A DNA stretch of 64,000 nucleotides from Ruminococcus sp. (GTDB lineage: Bacteria; Bacillota; Clostridia; Oscillospirales; Acutalibacteraceae): positions 1 through 64,000 of the forward strand of contig JAFTHZ010000008.1 of NCBI GenBank assembly GCA_017457155.1, in the 5' to 3' direction. The translations under genes and the position numbers were made by a program. The notes under the pieces are model-generated. The model made no database searches. It saw nothing but the letters and a program-made list of their open reading frames with translations, and was not told the origin of the DNA. The number at the start of each line of letters is the position of its first letter. The first letter of the stretch is position 1. Positions 26,545 to 35,698 of this stretch are shown here, piece after piece.

Positions 26545-27792
26545 ATGATATCAGTAGCATTAATGGGACATGGAGTTGTAGGCTCAGGCGTCGCCGAGAT
26601 CCTCACAACCCACAAACAGAAGCTCTTTGCCTCCATCGGCGAAGAGATCTATCTGAAGCGTATCCTGGACCTGCGTGAGTTCCCTGAGAGCCCTCTGGCT
26701 GACAGATTCACAAAGGACTTTGATCAGATAATCTCTGACAGAGATATCCGCGTTGTCATCGAGACAATGGGCGGAATCAATCCTGCATACGACTTCACAA
26801 AACGCTGCCTCAAGGAAGGCAAGAGCGTTGTAACCTCCAACAAGGAGCTGGTTGCACGTCACGGTGCAGAGCTGCTACAGCTTGCAAAGGACAACAACGC
26901 AAACTATCTCTTCGAGGCAAGCGTAGGCGGCGGTATTCCCATTCTCCGTCCCATCAACCAGTGCCTCGTTGCCAATATGGTAGACGAGATTGCAGGTATC
27001 CTCAATGGTACCACCAACTTCATCCTCACAAAGATGATCAACGAGAATATGCCTTTTGACGATGCTCTCAGTCTGGCTCAGCAGCTGGGCTATGCCGAGC
27101 GCAATCCTGAGGCTGACGTTGAGGGTCACGACGCCTGCCGCAAGATCTGCATCCTTGCATCCCTTGCATACGGCAAGCACGTCTATCCCGACAACGTACA
27201 TACAGAGGGTATCACAAAGATCACCCTGGAAGATGTAGAGTACGCCGCATCCTGGGGCGGAGTCATCAAGCTCATCGGCAGCTGCAAGCTCCTTGAGGAC
27301 GGCATGATGGATATTGTTGTTGCACCTATGTTTGTTCCCTGTACAAGCCAGCTAGCAAACATCAACGATGTATTCAACGGCATCATGGTCCGCGGCGATT
27401 GCACAGGCGACGTTGTGTTCTACGGCAAGGGCGCAGGCAAGCTCCCCACTGCATCTGCGGTTGTGGCAGACACAGTTGACTGCTGCAAGCACCTGAAGTC
27501 CCGCAAGTACCTCTTCTGGGCAGACAGCACCGAGGAGTGTGTAGCTGACTATAAGCTGTCAAAAACTCAGGTTTATCTGCGACTTCTCGCCGACAACACC
27601 GAGGACGCATATAATAAAGTACAGGAAAAGCTCGGCAGTGTCACAAAGCTCAGCAAGGCTGACGCTCCCGCAAACGAGCTGGCTGTTGTCACCGACAAGG
27701 CTCTCCCCTACGGCGAGATTCTTGATGCAGTAGACAGCCTCACTCAGGATGGTATCAAGGTACTCTCCAACATCCGAATCGGCAACCTGTAA
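26545..27792 (+). CDS. hom: Homoserine dehydrogenase
   Basis: The 415-residue enzyme reduces aspartate semialdehyde to homoserine for Thr and Met synthesis. The N-terminal nucleotide-binding motif is MGHGVVGSGVAEILTTHK. The catalytic domain has SVGGGIPILRPI, ILNGTTNFILTKM and GYAERNPEADVEGHDACRK, the family signature. A C-terminal ACT domain (QVYLRLLADNTEDAYNKVQE) suggests feedback control, normally by threonine. It lies 38 bases upstream of lysC, so the two probably form an operon. Confidence 0.95.
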   Translation: MISVALMGHGVVGSGVAEILTTHKQKLFASIGEEIYLKRILDLREFPESPLADRFTKDFDQIISDRDIRVVIETMGGINPAYDFTKRCLKEGKSVVTSNKELVARHGAELLQLAKDNNANYLFEASVGGGIPILRPINQCLVANMVDEIAGILNGTTNFILTKMINENMPFDDALSLAQQLGYAERNPEADVEGHDACRKICILASLAYGKHVYPDNVHTEGITKITLEDVEYAASWGGVIKLIGSCKLLEDGMMDIVVAPMFVPCTSQLANINDVFNGIMVRGDCTGDVVFYGKGAGKLPTASAVVADTVDCCKHLKSRKYLFWADSTEECVADYKLSKTQVYLRLLADNTEDAYNKVQEKLGSVTKLSKADAPANELAVVTDKALPYGEILDAVDSLTQDGIKVLSNIRIGNL

Positions 27793-27830
27793 TCAAAGGA
27801 TAATCTATATCTCAGAAAGGATTTAAGTAT

Positions 27831-29045
27831 ATGAGTTTAATTGTACAGAAGTTCGGCGGTTCCTCCGTTGCTGACGCAGACCGTGTCCGCAACGTTGCAC
27901 GAATCGTAACCGACACCTACAAGAAGGGCAACGATGTTGTAGTTGTTGTGTCCGCTCAGGGCGATACAACCGACGACCTCATTGCAAAGTACAAAGAAAT
28001 CGATCCCAACGCATCCGAGAGAGAGAAGGATATGCTTCTGGCAGCAGGCGAGCAGATCTCTATCTCACTGCTGGCAATGGCAATCCAGAGCATGGGCTGT
28101 CCCGCTATCTCTCTGCTGGGCTGGCAGGCAGGTTTCAGAACCTCCTCTCACCACACCTCTGCCCGTATCAAGAAGGTAGACCCCACCCGTATCAAGAACG
28201 AAATCGCAAAGAAGAACATCGTTATTGTTGCAGGTTTCCAGGGAATCGACAAACATGACGACGTTACAACTCTCGGCCGCGGAGGCTCTGACACCAGCGC
28301 AGTTGCTATTGCAGCAGCAATGCACGCAGACCTGTGCCAGATCTTTACCGATGTTGAGGGTGTCTACACAGCCGACCCCAGAAAAGTCCCCGGCGCAATC
28401 AAGCTCTCCGAGATTTCCTACGACGAGATGCTGGAGCTGGCTACCCTGGGCGCACAGGTTCTTAACAACCGCTCAGTAGAGCTTGCCAAAAAATACGGAA
28501 TTGAGCTTGAAGTACTCTCAAGCCTGACAAATAAACCCGGTACCATTGTAAAGGAGCATACTAAAATGGAAAAATTACTCATCAGCGGCGTTGCCAAGGA
28601 CGAGGACATCGTCCGCATTTCTGTTACAAATATCCCCGACGAGCCCGGTCTCGCATTCAAGCTTTTCTCTATTCTTTCTGCAAAGAACATCAATGTTGAC
28701 ATTATCCTCCAGTCCATCGGCAGAAACGACACAAAGGATATCTCCTTCACTGTCAACAAGGAGAACGGCCAGGCTGCTGTTGACCTGCTCACAGATAAGT
28801 TCCTCAGCCGCTACGAGAACGCAAAGATCTCCATGAACGACAACGTAGTCAAGGTTTCCATCGTAGGCTCCGGTATGGAGAGCCACGCAGGCGTTGCTAC
28901 CGATATGTTCGAGGCTCTGTATGATGCTAACATCAACATTCATATGATCTCCACCAGCGAGATCAAGATCTCTGTTCTCATCCGCAAGGAGTACGCTGAC
29001 AAGGCTGTCCGCATCCTCCACGACAAGTTCTTCTCCGAGAACTGA
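27831..29045 (+). CDS. lysC: Aspartate kinase
   Basis: The 404-residue enzyme phosphorylates aspartate, the first step to Lys, Thr and Met. It starts SLIVQKFGGSSVADADRVRN, the kinase signature, and has GFQGIDKHDDVTTLGRGGSD and FTDVEGVYTADPRKVPGA. Two C-terminal ACT domains (about 265-330 and 345-404, e.g. VSIVGSGMESHAGVATDMFE) bind the regulatory amino acid. An internal start giving a separate beta subunit is possible near 28567 (TAAAATGGAA), as in Bacillus LysC, but is not established. Confidence 0.95.
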   Translation: MSLIVQKFGGSSVADADRVRNVARIVTDTYKKGNDVVVVVSAQGDTTDDLIAKYKEIDPNASEREKDMLLAAGEQISISLLAMAIQSMGCPAISLLGWQAGFRTSSHHTSARIKKVDPTRIKNEIAKKNIVIVAGFQGIDKHDDVTTLGRGGSDTSAVAIAAAMHADLCQIFTDVEGVYTADPRKVPGAIKLSEISYDEMLELATLGAQVLNNRSVELAKKYGIELEVLSSLTNKPGTIVKEHTKMEKLLISGVAKDEDIVRISVTNIPDEPGLAFKLFSILSAKNINVDIILQSIGRNDTKDISFTVNKENGQAAVDLLTDKFLSRYENAKISMNDNVVKVSIVGSGMESHAGVATDMFEALYDANINIHMISTSEIKISVLIRKEYADKAVRILHDKFFSEN

Positions 29046-29078
29046 TTGTTCTAAGAAAGAATATTACAAAACCAAATC

Positions 29079-29118
29079 AACCTGTCCCAAGGCACATCCC
29101 GGGGGCAGGTTTTCTCTT
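29079..29118 (+). terminator. Terminator after lysC
   Basis: AACCTG-CCC pairs with GGG-CAGGTT, followed by TTTCTCTTT, about 35 bases after the stop. Confidence 0.78.
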
Positions 29119-29240
29119 TGTTGCGTTTTTTTGAGCCACAAGAAAACAGCATATATGGTCTGTTTTTTTCATTTCTGTTGAGCATTACAACTATATATTG
29201 TGACAGTAGTTACAATTTGTTAAAAATTTGAAGAAAACTA

Positions 29241-29269
29241 TTGACATCAGACTCAATTATCAATAATAT
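29241..29269 (+). promoter_or_regulatory. Sigma-A promoter of the aquaporin gene
   Basis: TTGACA (29241-29246), 17 bases, TAATAT (29264-29269), 58 bases before the start codon. An otherwise A+T-rich stretch precedes it. Confidence 0.65.
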
Positions 29270-29326
29270 GGTTTTAGTATCAGTGATGCTGATATAAAAA
29301 CTAAATATTCAGAAAGGTGATCATCT

Positions 29327-29995
29327 ATGGAAAGAATCAAAAAGTACATCGCCGAATTCATCGGCACCTTTGTTCTCGTACTCTTTGCCTGTGGCACCGC
29401 AGCAGCTCTCGGCTGTGCAAAGGACGCTTTCAACGCATCCTACATTATGACCGCTCTGGCATTCGGTCTGGTTATCGTCGGTATGGCATACTGTGTAGGT
29501 AACGTTTCCGGTTGTCACATCAACCCTGCTGTTTCCATCGCTATGCTTATCGACGGCAGAATGGACATCCGCGACTTCATTGGCTACCTTGTAGCTCAGT
29601 TTGCAGGTGCAATCGCAGGTGCAGCAACTCTCATCCCTCTGCTGGGTGCAGATTGCGGTTTCGGCGCCAACAGCCTCTTTGACGGCAAGGTTGGAGTTTC
29701 TCTTCTTGTTGAAATTATCTTGACTTTTGTATTTGTATTTGTTATCCTTGGTGTTACATCCAAGCCTGAGTTCTCAAGCGTTGCCGGACTGGTTATCGGT
29801 TTCACACTGACACTGGTTCACATTTTCGGCATCTATTTTACAGGCACATCCGTAAACCCCGCAAGAAGCTTCGGTCCTGCTCTCTTTGCAGGCGGCGACG
29901 CTCTCTCCTGCGTATGGGTATTCATCGTAGGTCCTCTGGTAGGTGGCGCACTGGCAGCACTGGTGTTCAGATTCCTCAAGGACAAGAAAGCCTGA
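29327..29995 (+). CDS. aqpZ: Aquaporin (MIP family, AqpZ-like)
   Basis: The 222-residue protein has six membrane segments and both NPA half-helices: GCHINPAVSIAML near 64 and GTSVNPARSFGPAL near 177. The EFIGTFVLVLFACGTAAAL start is typical of AqpZ. The residue pattern around the second NPA (NPARS, not NPARD) favours a water channel over a glycerol facilitator. It is monocistronic with its own promoter. Confidence 0.92.
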   Translation: MERIKKYIAEFIGTFVLVLFACGTAAALGCAKDAFNASYIMTALAFGLVIVGMAYCVGNVSGCHINPAVSIAMLIDGRMDIRDFIGYLVAQFAGAIAGAATLIPLLGADCGFGANSLFDGKVGVSLLVEIILTFVFVFVILGVTSKPEFSSVAGLVIGFTLTLVHIFGIYFTGTSVNPARSFGPALFAGGDALSCVWVFIVGPLVGGALAALVFRFLKDKKA

Positions 29996-30118
29996 GTCCT
30001 CTGACTCTCGCTCTGTCATAAACTATATCCCACAAGTACCAAATTAGCCTACAGGCTGATTTGTACAACATAAAAGGTGCCCCACTCTAAAGGGCACAAA
30101 TTCACAGGAGGCATTCCA

Positions 30119-30346
30119 ATGGTTTTAGAGAAAGTAAAAGCTATCTTAGCTGATCAGTTTGACGTTGAGGAGGATACCCTCACCACAGATACAGACCTGC
30201 AGGACGACCTGGGCGCAGATTCCCTGGACGTTGTAGATCTGCTCATGTCCATTGAGGACGAGTTCGAGATCGAGGTTCCCGACGAGGAGATCGACAACAT
30301 CAGAACTCTTGGTGAGCTGGTTTCTTACATCGAGGCAAACTCTTAA
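30119..30346 (+). CDS. acpP: Acyl carrier protein
   Basis: The 75-residue acidic protein has the phosphopantetheine site serine in DDLGADSLDVVDLLMSIEDE (Ser at about 37), the fatty-acid synthesis ACP signature. The ATG at 30119 is preceded by ACAGGAGG. No other fatty-acid synthesis gene is adjacent, so this is a free-standing acp. Confidence 0.93.
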   Translation: MVLEKVKAILADQFDVEEDTLTTDTDLQDDLGADSLDVVDLLMSIEDEFEIEVPDEEIDNIRTLGELVSYIEANS

Positions 30347-30364
30347 TATTTTTCAGAAACCACT

Positions 30365-30405
30365 GAGAGTCGGAGGAGCTTATCCTCCGACTCTCTTTCT
30401 TTTTC
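30365..30405 (+). terminator. Strong terminator after the acp gene
   Basis: A perfect 13-pair stem, GAGAGTCGGAGGA/TCCTCCGACTCTC, is followed by a T-rich run. Confidence 0.92.
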
Positions 30406-30490
30406 TCTCCTATTTTAGTAAAAGACTTGAAAAAATCCCTGTTTATATGTATAATTAATTCATTGTTTATAATCTTTCAGAGGTGTTTAT

Positions 30491-31930
30491 ATGGCAGACA
30501 ACAAAAAGATGGTCGAGGCAATCACCAGCCGCGACGAGGATTTTGCAAAATGGTATACAGATATCGTCAAGAAGGCGGAGCTGGTTGACTACTCAGGCGT
30601 CAAGGGATGCATGGTGATCCGTCCCTACGGCTATGCAATCTGGGAGAATATCCAGGCTGACCTTGACAGACGATTCAAAGAGACAGGACACGAGAATGTT
30701 TACATGCCTATGTTCATTCCCGAGAGCCTGCTTCAGAAGGAGAAGGACCACGTTGAGGGCTTTGCACCCGAGTGTGCATGGGTTACCGTCGGCGGCAGCG
30801 AGAAGCTCAACGAGCGTCTGTGCGTACGTCCTACCTCCGAGACTCTCTTCTGCGAGCATTACGCTAAGATAATCAACACATACAGAGACCTTCCCAAGCT
30901 GTACAACCAGTGGTGCTCCGTAGTCCGCTGGGAGAAGACCACCCGTCCCTTCCTGCGTACATCCGAGTTCCTGTGGCAGGAGGGTCACACCATGCACGAG
31001 ACTCAGGAAGAGGCAGAGGCAGAGACCCTGCAGATGCTGAAGGTGTATGAGGACTTCTACCGCGAGACTCTGGCCATCCCCGCAGTTGTGGGCAGAAAGA
31101 CAGAGAAGGAGAAGTTTGCAGGTGCAGAGGCTACCTACACCATCGAGCCCATGATGCACAACGGTGTTGCTCTTCAGGGAGGTACCACCCACTACTTCGG
31201 CACAGGCTTCGCTGAGAGCTTTGGAATCACCTTCCAGGGCAGAGACAACAAGCTCCACTTCCCCCATCAGACATCATGGGGTGTGTCCACCCGTATGATC
31301 GGTGCTATCATCATGGTACACGGCGACGACGACGGACTCATCCTTCCCCCCAGAGTTGCTCCTGTTCAGGTTGCTATTGTGCCCATCGCACAGCACAAGG
31401 AGGGCGTTCTGGACAAGGCATATGCTCTGGCAGACAGCCTCAAGAAGAAGTTCCGCATCAAGCTGGACGCATCTGACAACTCTCCCGGATGGAAGTTCTC
31501 TCAGTACGAGATGCAGGGAGTTCCCCTCCGTCTGGAGCTGGGCCCCAAGGATATCGAGAAGAACCAGTGCGTTCTTGTCCGCCGTGACACAAGAGAGAAG
31601 ATCTTTGTATCCCTCGACAATATCGAGGAGGAGATCGCAAAGCTCCTTGATACCATCCACGACGCAATGTATCAGAGAGCTCTGGAGAATATGCAGAACA
31701 AGACCTTTGAGGCTCGCACATACGAGGAGTTCCTGAAGACCGCCGAGGAGACCCCCGGCTTCATCAAGGCTATGTGGTGCGGCGACAAGGAGTGCGAGGA
31801 GAAAATCAAGGAGGAGACAGGCGGCGTCAAGTCCCGCTGTATCCCCTTTGAGGAAGAGCACCTTGCCGACACCTGCGTATGCTGTGGCAAGGAAGCAAAG
31901 CACATGGTATACTGGGGCAAACAGTATTAA
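30491..31930 (+). CDS. proS: Prolyl-tRNA synthetase (archaeal/eukaryote-like type)
   Basis: The 479-residue class II synthetase has the short ProS form without the bacterial editing insert. It has [20 protein letters not shown] (motif 1), [20 protein letters not shown] (motif 2), a [17 protein letters not shown] segment (motif 3) and an anticodon-binding domain from about 285. The C-terminus carries a four-Cys zinc-like domain (MWCGDKEC and [10 protein letters not shown]) and ends in Tyr, both usual in this subtype. It charges tRNA-Pro; a tRNA-Pro gene is also in this window at 55508. Confidence 0.95.
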   Translation: MADNKKMVEAITSRDEDFAKWYTDIVKKAELVDYSGVKGCMVIRPYGYAIWENIQADLDRRFKETGHENVYMPMFIPESLLQKEKDHVEGFAPECAWVTVGGSEKLNERLCVRPTSETLFCEHYAKIINTYRDLPKLYNQWCSVVRWEKTTRPFLRTSEFLWQEGHTMHETQEEAEAETLQMLKVYEDFYRETLAIPAVVGRKTEKEKFAGAEATYTIEPMMHNGVALQGGTTHYFGTGFAESFGITFQGRDNKLHFPHQTSWGVSTRMIGAIIMVHGDDDGLILPPRVAPVQVAIVPIAQHKEGVLDKAYALADSLKKKFRIKLDASDNSPGWKFSQYEMQGVPLRLELGPKDIEKNQCVLVRRDTREKIFVSLDNIEEEIAKLLDTIHDAMYQRALENMQNKTFEARTYEEFLKTAEETPGFIKAMWCGDKECEEKIKEETGGVKSRCIPFEEEHLADTCVCCGKEAKHMVYWGKQY

Positions 31931-31931
31931 T

Positions 31932-31985
31932 AGAAGCGCCGAGCACCGTAGCCCTCAAATATTGGTGGCGACAACACAATTTGCC
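31932..31985 (+). repeat. Interspersed repeat copy A
   Basis: AGAAGCGCCGAGCACCGTAG, then CCCTC, AAATATTGGTGGCGACAACA and CAATTTGCC. The same element recurs at 34812 (partial) and 34961. It begins directly after the proS stop and lies upstream of the DUF1292 gene. Confidence 0.8.
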
Positions 31986-32030
31986 AATGTAACTAACAAA
32001 TAACTAACTATCCTACAAGGAGGTCATATT

Positions 32031-32330
32031 ATGGCAGAAGATATCAAGAACATCTCCCCCGAGGAGGAAGAAGCAAGCATCATCGTGCTTGAGGACGACC
32101 TTGGCAACGAGGTTGAGTTTGAGTATCTGGATGTTATCGAGTACGAGGGCATCGAGTACCTGTTCCTCATCCCCGTCAACGAGGAGGACGGCAACGATGT
32201 TGTTATCCTGAAGATCACCTCTATCGACGACGAGACCGAGAGCTTTGAGGGTATTGAGGACGAGGAGCTCCTGGAGACTCTGTTCGAGATTTTCAAGGAC
32301 AAGTGGAAAGACGAGTTCAACTTCGAGTAA
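32031..32330 (+). CDS. DUF1292 family protein
   Basis: The 99-residue, very acidic protein has the DUF1292 core ASIIVLEDDLGNEVEFEYLD followed by YLFLIPVNEEDGND and ends ETLFEIFKDKWKDEFNFE. The family is widespread in Firmicutes, often near yrzL/ruvX genes; its function is not known. AAGGAGG precedes the ATG by 8 bases. Confidence 0.8.
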   Translation: MAEDIKNISPEEEEASIIVLEDDLGNEVEFEYLDVIEYEGIEYLFLIPVNEEDGNDVVILKITSIDDETESFEGIEDEELLETLFEIFKDKWKDEFNFE

Positions 32331-32353
32331 TCAACACATTCACACAAAAACAC

Positions 32354-32397
32354 AACAGGAGATGCAGAGGTTTTCTGCATCTCCTGTTTTCTTTTTC
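32354..32397 (+). terminator. Terminator between convergent genes
   Basis: AACAGGAGATGCAGA pairs with TTCTGCATCTCCTGTT around a GGTT loop, followed by TTCTTTTTC. Confidence 0.9.
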
Positions 32398-32410
32398 ACA
32401 TATTTATCAA

Positions 32411-34105
32411 TCAATAATCAAGTCCTGCCAGCATTTTCTGGATTGCAGTTGCATCCGAAACAGTAACCTTTCCGCTATGGTTAAAGTCAGCCAAATCCTC
32501 CTGTACTGCGCTGAAGCTGATGATCTGTGCCAGATACTTCTGGATTGCGGTAGCATCCTTGATGTCTACTTTTCCGTCAAAATTTGTGTCTCCGTCAATT
32601 ATCTCTACAAAGTCAATGCCCTTGTCAAGAGCATACTCCTGAGCATAGGAGCCTTTCTCACCGAAGATGGTAATTGCCTCGGTGTCAGAGAAAACGTTAT
32701 CTCCCATATAGGTTACACCTGCGGGAATATAAATCTCGGTAAGATTTCTGTCGTTATAAAAAGCAAAATTCTCAATATACTCCAGGGACTGAGGCAACAC
32801 AACGCTGCTGAGCTGTTTGCTGTCACCGAATGCTCCCTCCTCAATGCGTGTGACTCCCTCAGGGAGAATTACCTGTGTAATATTGCTTGTATAGTAGACA
32901 GAGTAAGCACCTATGCACTCAGTGCCTTCGGGAACGGTAAGCACACCCTCCTTGCCTGCAGGACAAGCAAACAGAGTTTTCTTATCCTTTGAATACATAA
33001 CTCCGTCTATGGAGGTATATACCTGGTTATTATCGTCTACATAAAAGTTGCGGATAGAATCAATACCGCTGAACGCAAAGTTATCTATAGCCTTTATCGA
33101 ATCAGGAATGGTGACACTAACGGGAGCAAAATCCTTCCAATTGTTATAATAAAAAATGTTTGATTCAATTTCTGTCACAGGGGAATCGTTGCAGCTGTCG
33201 GGAATAACCACCTCTGATTCCCTGCCATCATACTGATATACACTGTATCCTTCCTGACCATAAGCAAAGGAGAAACCATCTTCAAGCTCGCTTATGTAAT
33301 AGTATCTGGGGGCAGTCTCAGCAAAGCCTGCTTCTGCCTCGTAGTATTTTCCGTCAATACACACAACTGCATTTCTGTGTCCGCTACCTGCTCCGGGATC
33401 GTTTACACCATACCTGACGGCTGCATCAATGTTAAGAAAATTGTTGCACATATAGGTAATGAGGGTTGCACTTGCCCAACAGTCACCGCCGCCGAAAATC
33501 ACCATGGTCTTATAGCCTGAATAATACACGCTGTAATCAAAGCCTGCTACATATTGGCAGACCTTGTCCAGCTTTTCATAATCAGTCATAGAGTCGGTGA
33601 TGTTGGCGTCAATATACTCCTGAATCTTCTCATCCACATACACATCAGAATAATCAACCACATTGATAACCACCGATACACTTACCCCGTCAACAACACA
33701 TACAACCGTGCTTTCGCCTGTATTGTAGCTGACTTCGATGGAAGTAGGCTCCTCGCCCTCTTCAGGAGGTGCAGTTGTACCAATATTTCCGTACCAGTAC
33801 CAGACTTCTGTACGGGGAGTCACCAGACCGTTCTCATCAACAGTAACAGAATCGCCCTTTGAAACATACCATCTCACCGAGTCAGAATCAGAGTTCACCT
33901 CAAGCTGAACTGACTGGGGATACTGAGAAGGTATATCGCCGATAGCTTCCTTGTAGCTGTCATCCAGCACGTACAATTCTGCGCTTTCATAATTAAGCTT
34001 CAGTTCTTCCTGAGCGCTTACGGGAGCAGAAAACACACAGAGCATAATCAGCACCAGCATAAACGCCATAGTTCTTTTGCAATTGATTTTTATATATTTT
34101 TTCAT
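32411..34105 (-). CDS. Secreted transglutaminase-like / leucine-rich-repeat / dockerin protein
   Basis: The 564-residue protein has a signal peptide (about 1-31, ending PVSA) and an Ig-like region (50-150). A transglutaminase-like core at about 165-290 shows Cys in IFGGGDCWASAT and His in GSGHRNAVVCIDGK. BspA-type LRR_5 repeats (about 300-490) include LPEGVTRIEEGAFGDSKQL and LPQSLEYIENFAFY. A C-terminal dockerin has DTNFDGKVDIKDATAIQKYL and SGKVTVSDATAIQKML. It may cut or cross-link peptides in a dockerin complex, but substrate is unknown. The start is ATG 34105 with GGTGATG. Confidence 0.87.
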   Translation of the reverse strand: MKKYIKINCKRTMAFMLVLIMLCVFSAPVSAQEELKLNYESAELYVLDDSYKEAIGDIPSQYPQSVQLEVNSDSDSVRWYVSKGDSVTVDENGLVTPRTEVWYWYGNIGTTAPPEEGEEPTSIEVSYNTGESTVVCVVDGVSVSVVINVVDYSDVYVDEKIQEYIDANITDSMTDYEKLDKVCQYVAGFDYSVYYSGYKTMVIFGGGDCWASATLITYMCNNFLNIDAAVRYGVNDPGAGSGHRNAVVCIDGKYYEAEAGFAETAPRYYYISELEDGFSFAYGQEGYSVYQYDGRESEVVIPDSCNDSPVTEIESNIFYYNNWKDFAPVSVTIPDSIKAIDNFAFSGIDSIRNFYVDDNNQVYTSIDGVMYSKDKKTLFACPAGKEGVLTVPEGTECIGAYSVYYTSNITQVILPEGVTRIEEGAFGDSKQLSSVVLPQSLEYIENFAFYNDRNLTEIYIPAGVTYMGDNVFSDTEAITIFGEKGSYAQEYALDKGIDFVEIIDGDTNFDGKVDIKDATAIQKYLAQIISFSAVQEDLADFNHSGKVTVSDATAIQKMLAGLDY

Positions 34106-34159
34106 AAATCATCACCAATTTCATTATAGCCCTCAAAAAAACCCAAGTCAACAGCTGCA

Positions 34160-34196
34160 CAAAATAAAAAGCTGTGGCTACACAGTAACCACAGCA
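34160..34196 (-). terminator. Terminator after the QueT-like gene
   Basis: On the - strand GCTGTGG pairs with CCACAGC, followed by TTTTTATTTT (A-run at 34161-34170 on +). Confidence 0.85.
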
Positions 34197-34220
34197 AGTT
34201 TTTTCATATAAAATATGGTA

Positions 34221-34748
34221 TCAATTCCTGAATACAGGCAGTTTTTTCAAAATAAAGTAAAAGGGAATTCCAAGCACAAGGCATACCCCGAACTCTCCCA
34301 AGGCGACCAAACCCGCCTGCAAACAAAAGCCTGTGAGGGTGAACGCTCCTTCGATAAAAAATATCTCCAGCTCCAGTCCGATGATGACAGCGTTGAAGAT
34401 TACAGGCATGGACAGAGACAGCAGGGGCAGACCCCTGAGGGTAAGTGAGCGGAGTCTGTATGCACACACCGCCGCCAGGAATGTTGCCATAGTACCCAGC
34501 ACCATATCCAGTGGCAGAACCCCCACCGACACGATATTTGACAGCAGGCATCCTACCGTAAGCCCGGGAATGGCCGCAGGTGTAAACACCGCCAGAGTAC
34601 ACAGCAACTCGCTGAGCCGAAACTGCACAGGCCCCACCGTCGAGATAAAAGGCAGAAACAGCTCCTGAGAGTAGTTCACCGCAACATACAGAGCAGCGAT
34701 GATCGCACTCTGCACAAGGTACAGAGTGGTTTGCTTTTTTGTTTTCAT
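34221..34748 (-). CDS. QueT-like queuosine-precursor (ECF S component) transporter
   Basis: The 175-residue membrane protein has the QueT family pattern: LVQSAIIAALYVAVNYSQEL, FRLSELLCTLAVFTPAAIPG and LTVGCLLSNIVSVG. About five membrane segments follow and it ends FYFILKKLPVFRN. QueT proteins are substrate-binding components of energy-coupling-factor transporters for queuosine precursors. The ATG at 34748 follows ACGGAGGAAAATCT. I looked for a preQ1 riboswitch in the leader and did not find a convincing one. Confidence 0.8.
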   Translation of the reverse strand: MKTKKQTTLYLVQSAIIAALYVAVNYSQELFLPFISTVGPVQFRLSELLCTLAVFTPAAIPGLTVGCLLSNIVSVGVLPLDMVLGTMATFLAAVCAYRLRSLTLRGLPLLSLSMPVIFNAVIIGLELEIFFIEGAFTLTGFCLQAGLVALGEFGVCLVLGIPFYFILKKLPVFRN

Positions 34749-34811
34749 AGATTTTCCTCCGTAGTTTTGATTTGAGACTTCCGTCTCTGTCAGGATTTTG
34801 CGAACTGACAT

Positions 34812-34862
34812 AGAAGCGCCGAGCACCGTAGCCCTCGGTTTTTGAGTGCGACATCGGATTTG
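34812..34862 (+). repeat. Interspersed repeat copy B (diverged 3' half)
   Basis: It shares AGAAGCGCCGAGCACCGTAG and CCCTC with copy A and then differs (GGTTTTTGAGTGCGACATCG). A related GAGTGCGACAAAAATCCGAG stretch follows at about 34912, inverse to part of it, suggesting an element of about 150 bases bounded by copies B and C. Confidence 0.65.
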
Positions 34863-34960
34863 CTGACAATGCAGATTTTGGAAAATACAAATCTGCATAA
34901 GCAAATCAGTGGAGTGCGACAAAAATCCGAGGAACTGCGCAGGTGAACGAGGCGTGACAC

Positions 34961-35015
34961 AGAAGCGCACTTTCACCGTAGCCCTCAAATATTGGTGGCG
35001 ACAACACAATTTGCC
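34961..35015 (+). repeat. Interspersed repeat copy C
   Basis: AGAAGCGCACTTTCACCGTA, then GCCCTC and the same AAATATTGGTGGCGACAACA and CAATTTGCC tail as copy A. Together with copy B it fills the otherwise gene-free gap 34749-35251. Confidence 0.78.
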
Positions 35016-35153
35016 GAATAACCATCGGAACATCCGAGTAAGCACCGCTTCCACAGGTGACATTATACATCATATCCGGGCATAACGCAAGGTGTAAATC
35101 CAACGCTTTTCTCCCCTGCTAAGGCCCCACAGAACAACCCTCACCCTCCCTAC

Positions 35154-35203
35154 AAAAAGCAAAAGTACCGCCGAGAATACAGCGGTACTTGCTTTTTTTT
35201 AGG
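35154..35203 (-). terminator. Bidirectional terminator
   Basis: AGTACCGC pairs with GCGGTACT, extended by GCAA/TTGC, with A-run and T-run on the two sides. It would end the 87-codon gene at 35252. Confidence 0.82.
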
Positions 35204-35251
35204 ATTGATTTGAAATTTACATGAAACGTATTAAACGTCGCTATCGATGTT

Positions 35252-35515
35252 TTATGCAGTCTTTGTTTCGATTTCGCCGAAGAGATCGAATCTGAACAGC
35301 TTACTCTCATCCTCGTTGTTGTCACAGAGAATGTAAGCCTCAGCGATCTTTCCGCCTTCGATCAGCTTGGTTAAGCCGACGAGCTGACAAAGCTTGCTTT
35401 TCAGGTTGAGGTGATCTCCCTCAGGGGTTACAAGATAGACATTGCCCTTGCAAGTGTCAAGCACGTCGAGGAACTTTGCAACATCGATGTTGTGCAGGCT
35501 GATGATCTTATTCAT
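35252..35515 (-). CDS. Small conserved protein of unknown function (87 residues)
   Basis: The protein starts MNKIISLHNIDVAKFLDVLD at the ATG 8 bases behind AAAAGGAGG. It continues with NVYLVTPEGDHLNLKSKLCQ and ends FRFDLFGEIETKTA. The layout alternates short strands and helices, with no signal peptide or known catalytic motif. Similar small proteins occur in clostridia as far as I recall, but I do not know a function. A near-perfect sigma-A promoter at 35658-35685 suggests strong expression. Confidence 0.7.
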   Translation of the reverse strand: MNKIISLHNIDVAKFLDVLDTCKGNVYLVTPEGDHLNLKSKLCQLVGLTKLIEGGKIAEAYILCDNNEDESKLFRFDLFGEIETKTA

Positions 35516-35657
35516 CACATTTCCTCCTTTTATAAAGATATAAAATTTTCGTGCTGCCATTTACCATTTGGCATGTTCCTAAAAAAAGGTCTCATGTATA
35601 AGTTTTGGATTGTGTGTTACACATGGACCGTCAGGTGGACTTTAACCTGACAACTAT

Positions 35658-35685
35658 ATTATAGCAGGTTTTTCGTGATTGTCAA
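35658..35685 (-). promoter_or_regulatory. Near-consensus sigma-A promoter
   Basis: On the - strand TTGACA (35685-35680), 16 bases, TATAAT (35663-35658). The leader to the 87-codon gene is about 135 bases and contains a GTCAGGT/ACCTGAC hairpin (about 35630-35651). Confidence 0.85.
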
Positions 35686-35698
35686 CAACAAAATAGAT

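Noticed and set aside
34749..34810. preQ1 riboswitch before the QueT-like gene
   Set aside because: The AAAACTACGGAGG end looks like a class I preQ1 site, but the upstream hairpin has only a four-base loop and cannot form the needed pseudoknot.
34204..34890. 228-codon open frame overlapping the QueT-like gene
   Set aside because: Out of frame with the clear membrane protein, which has the ribosome site; composition is that of a shadow.
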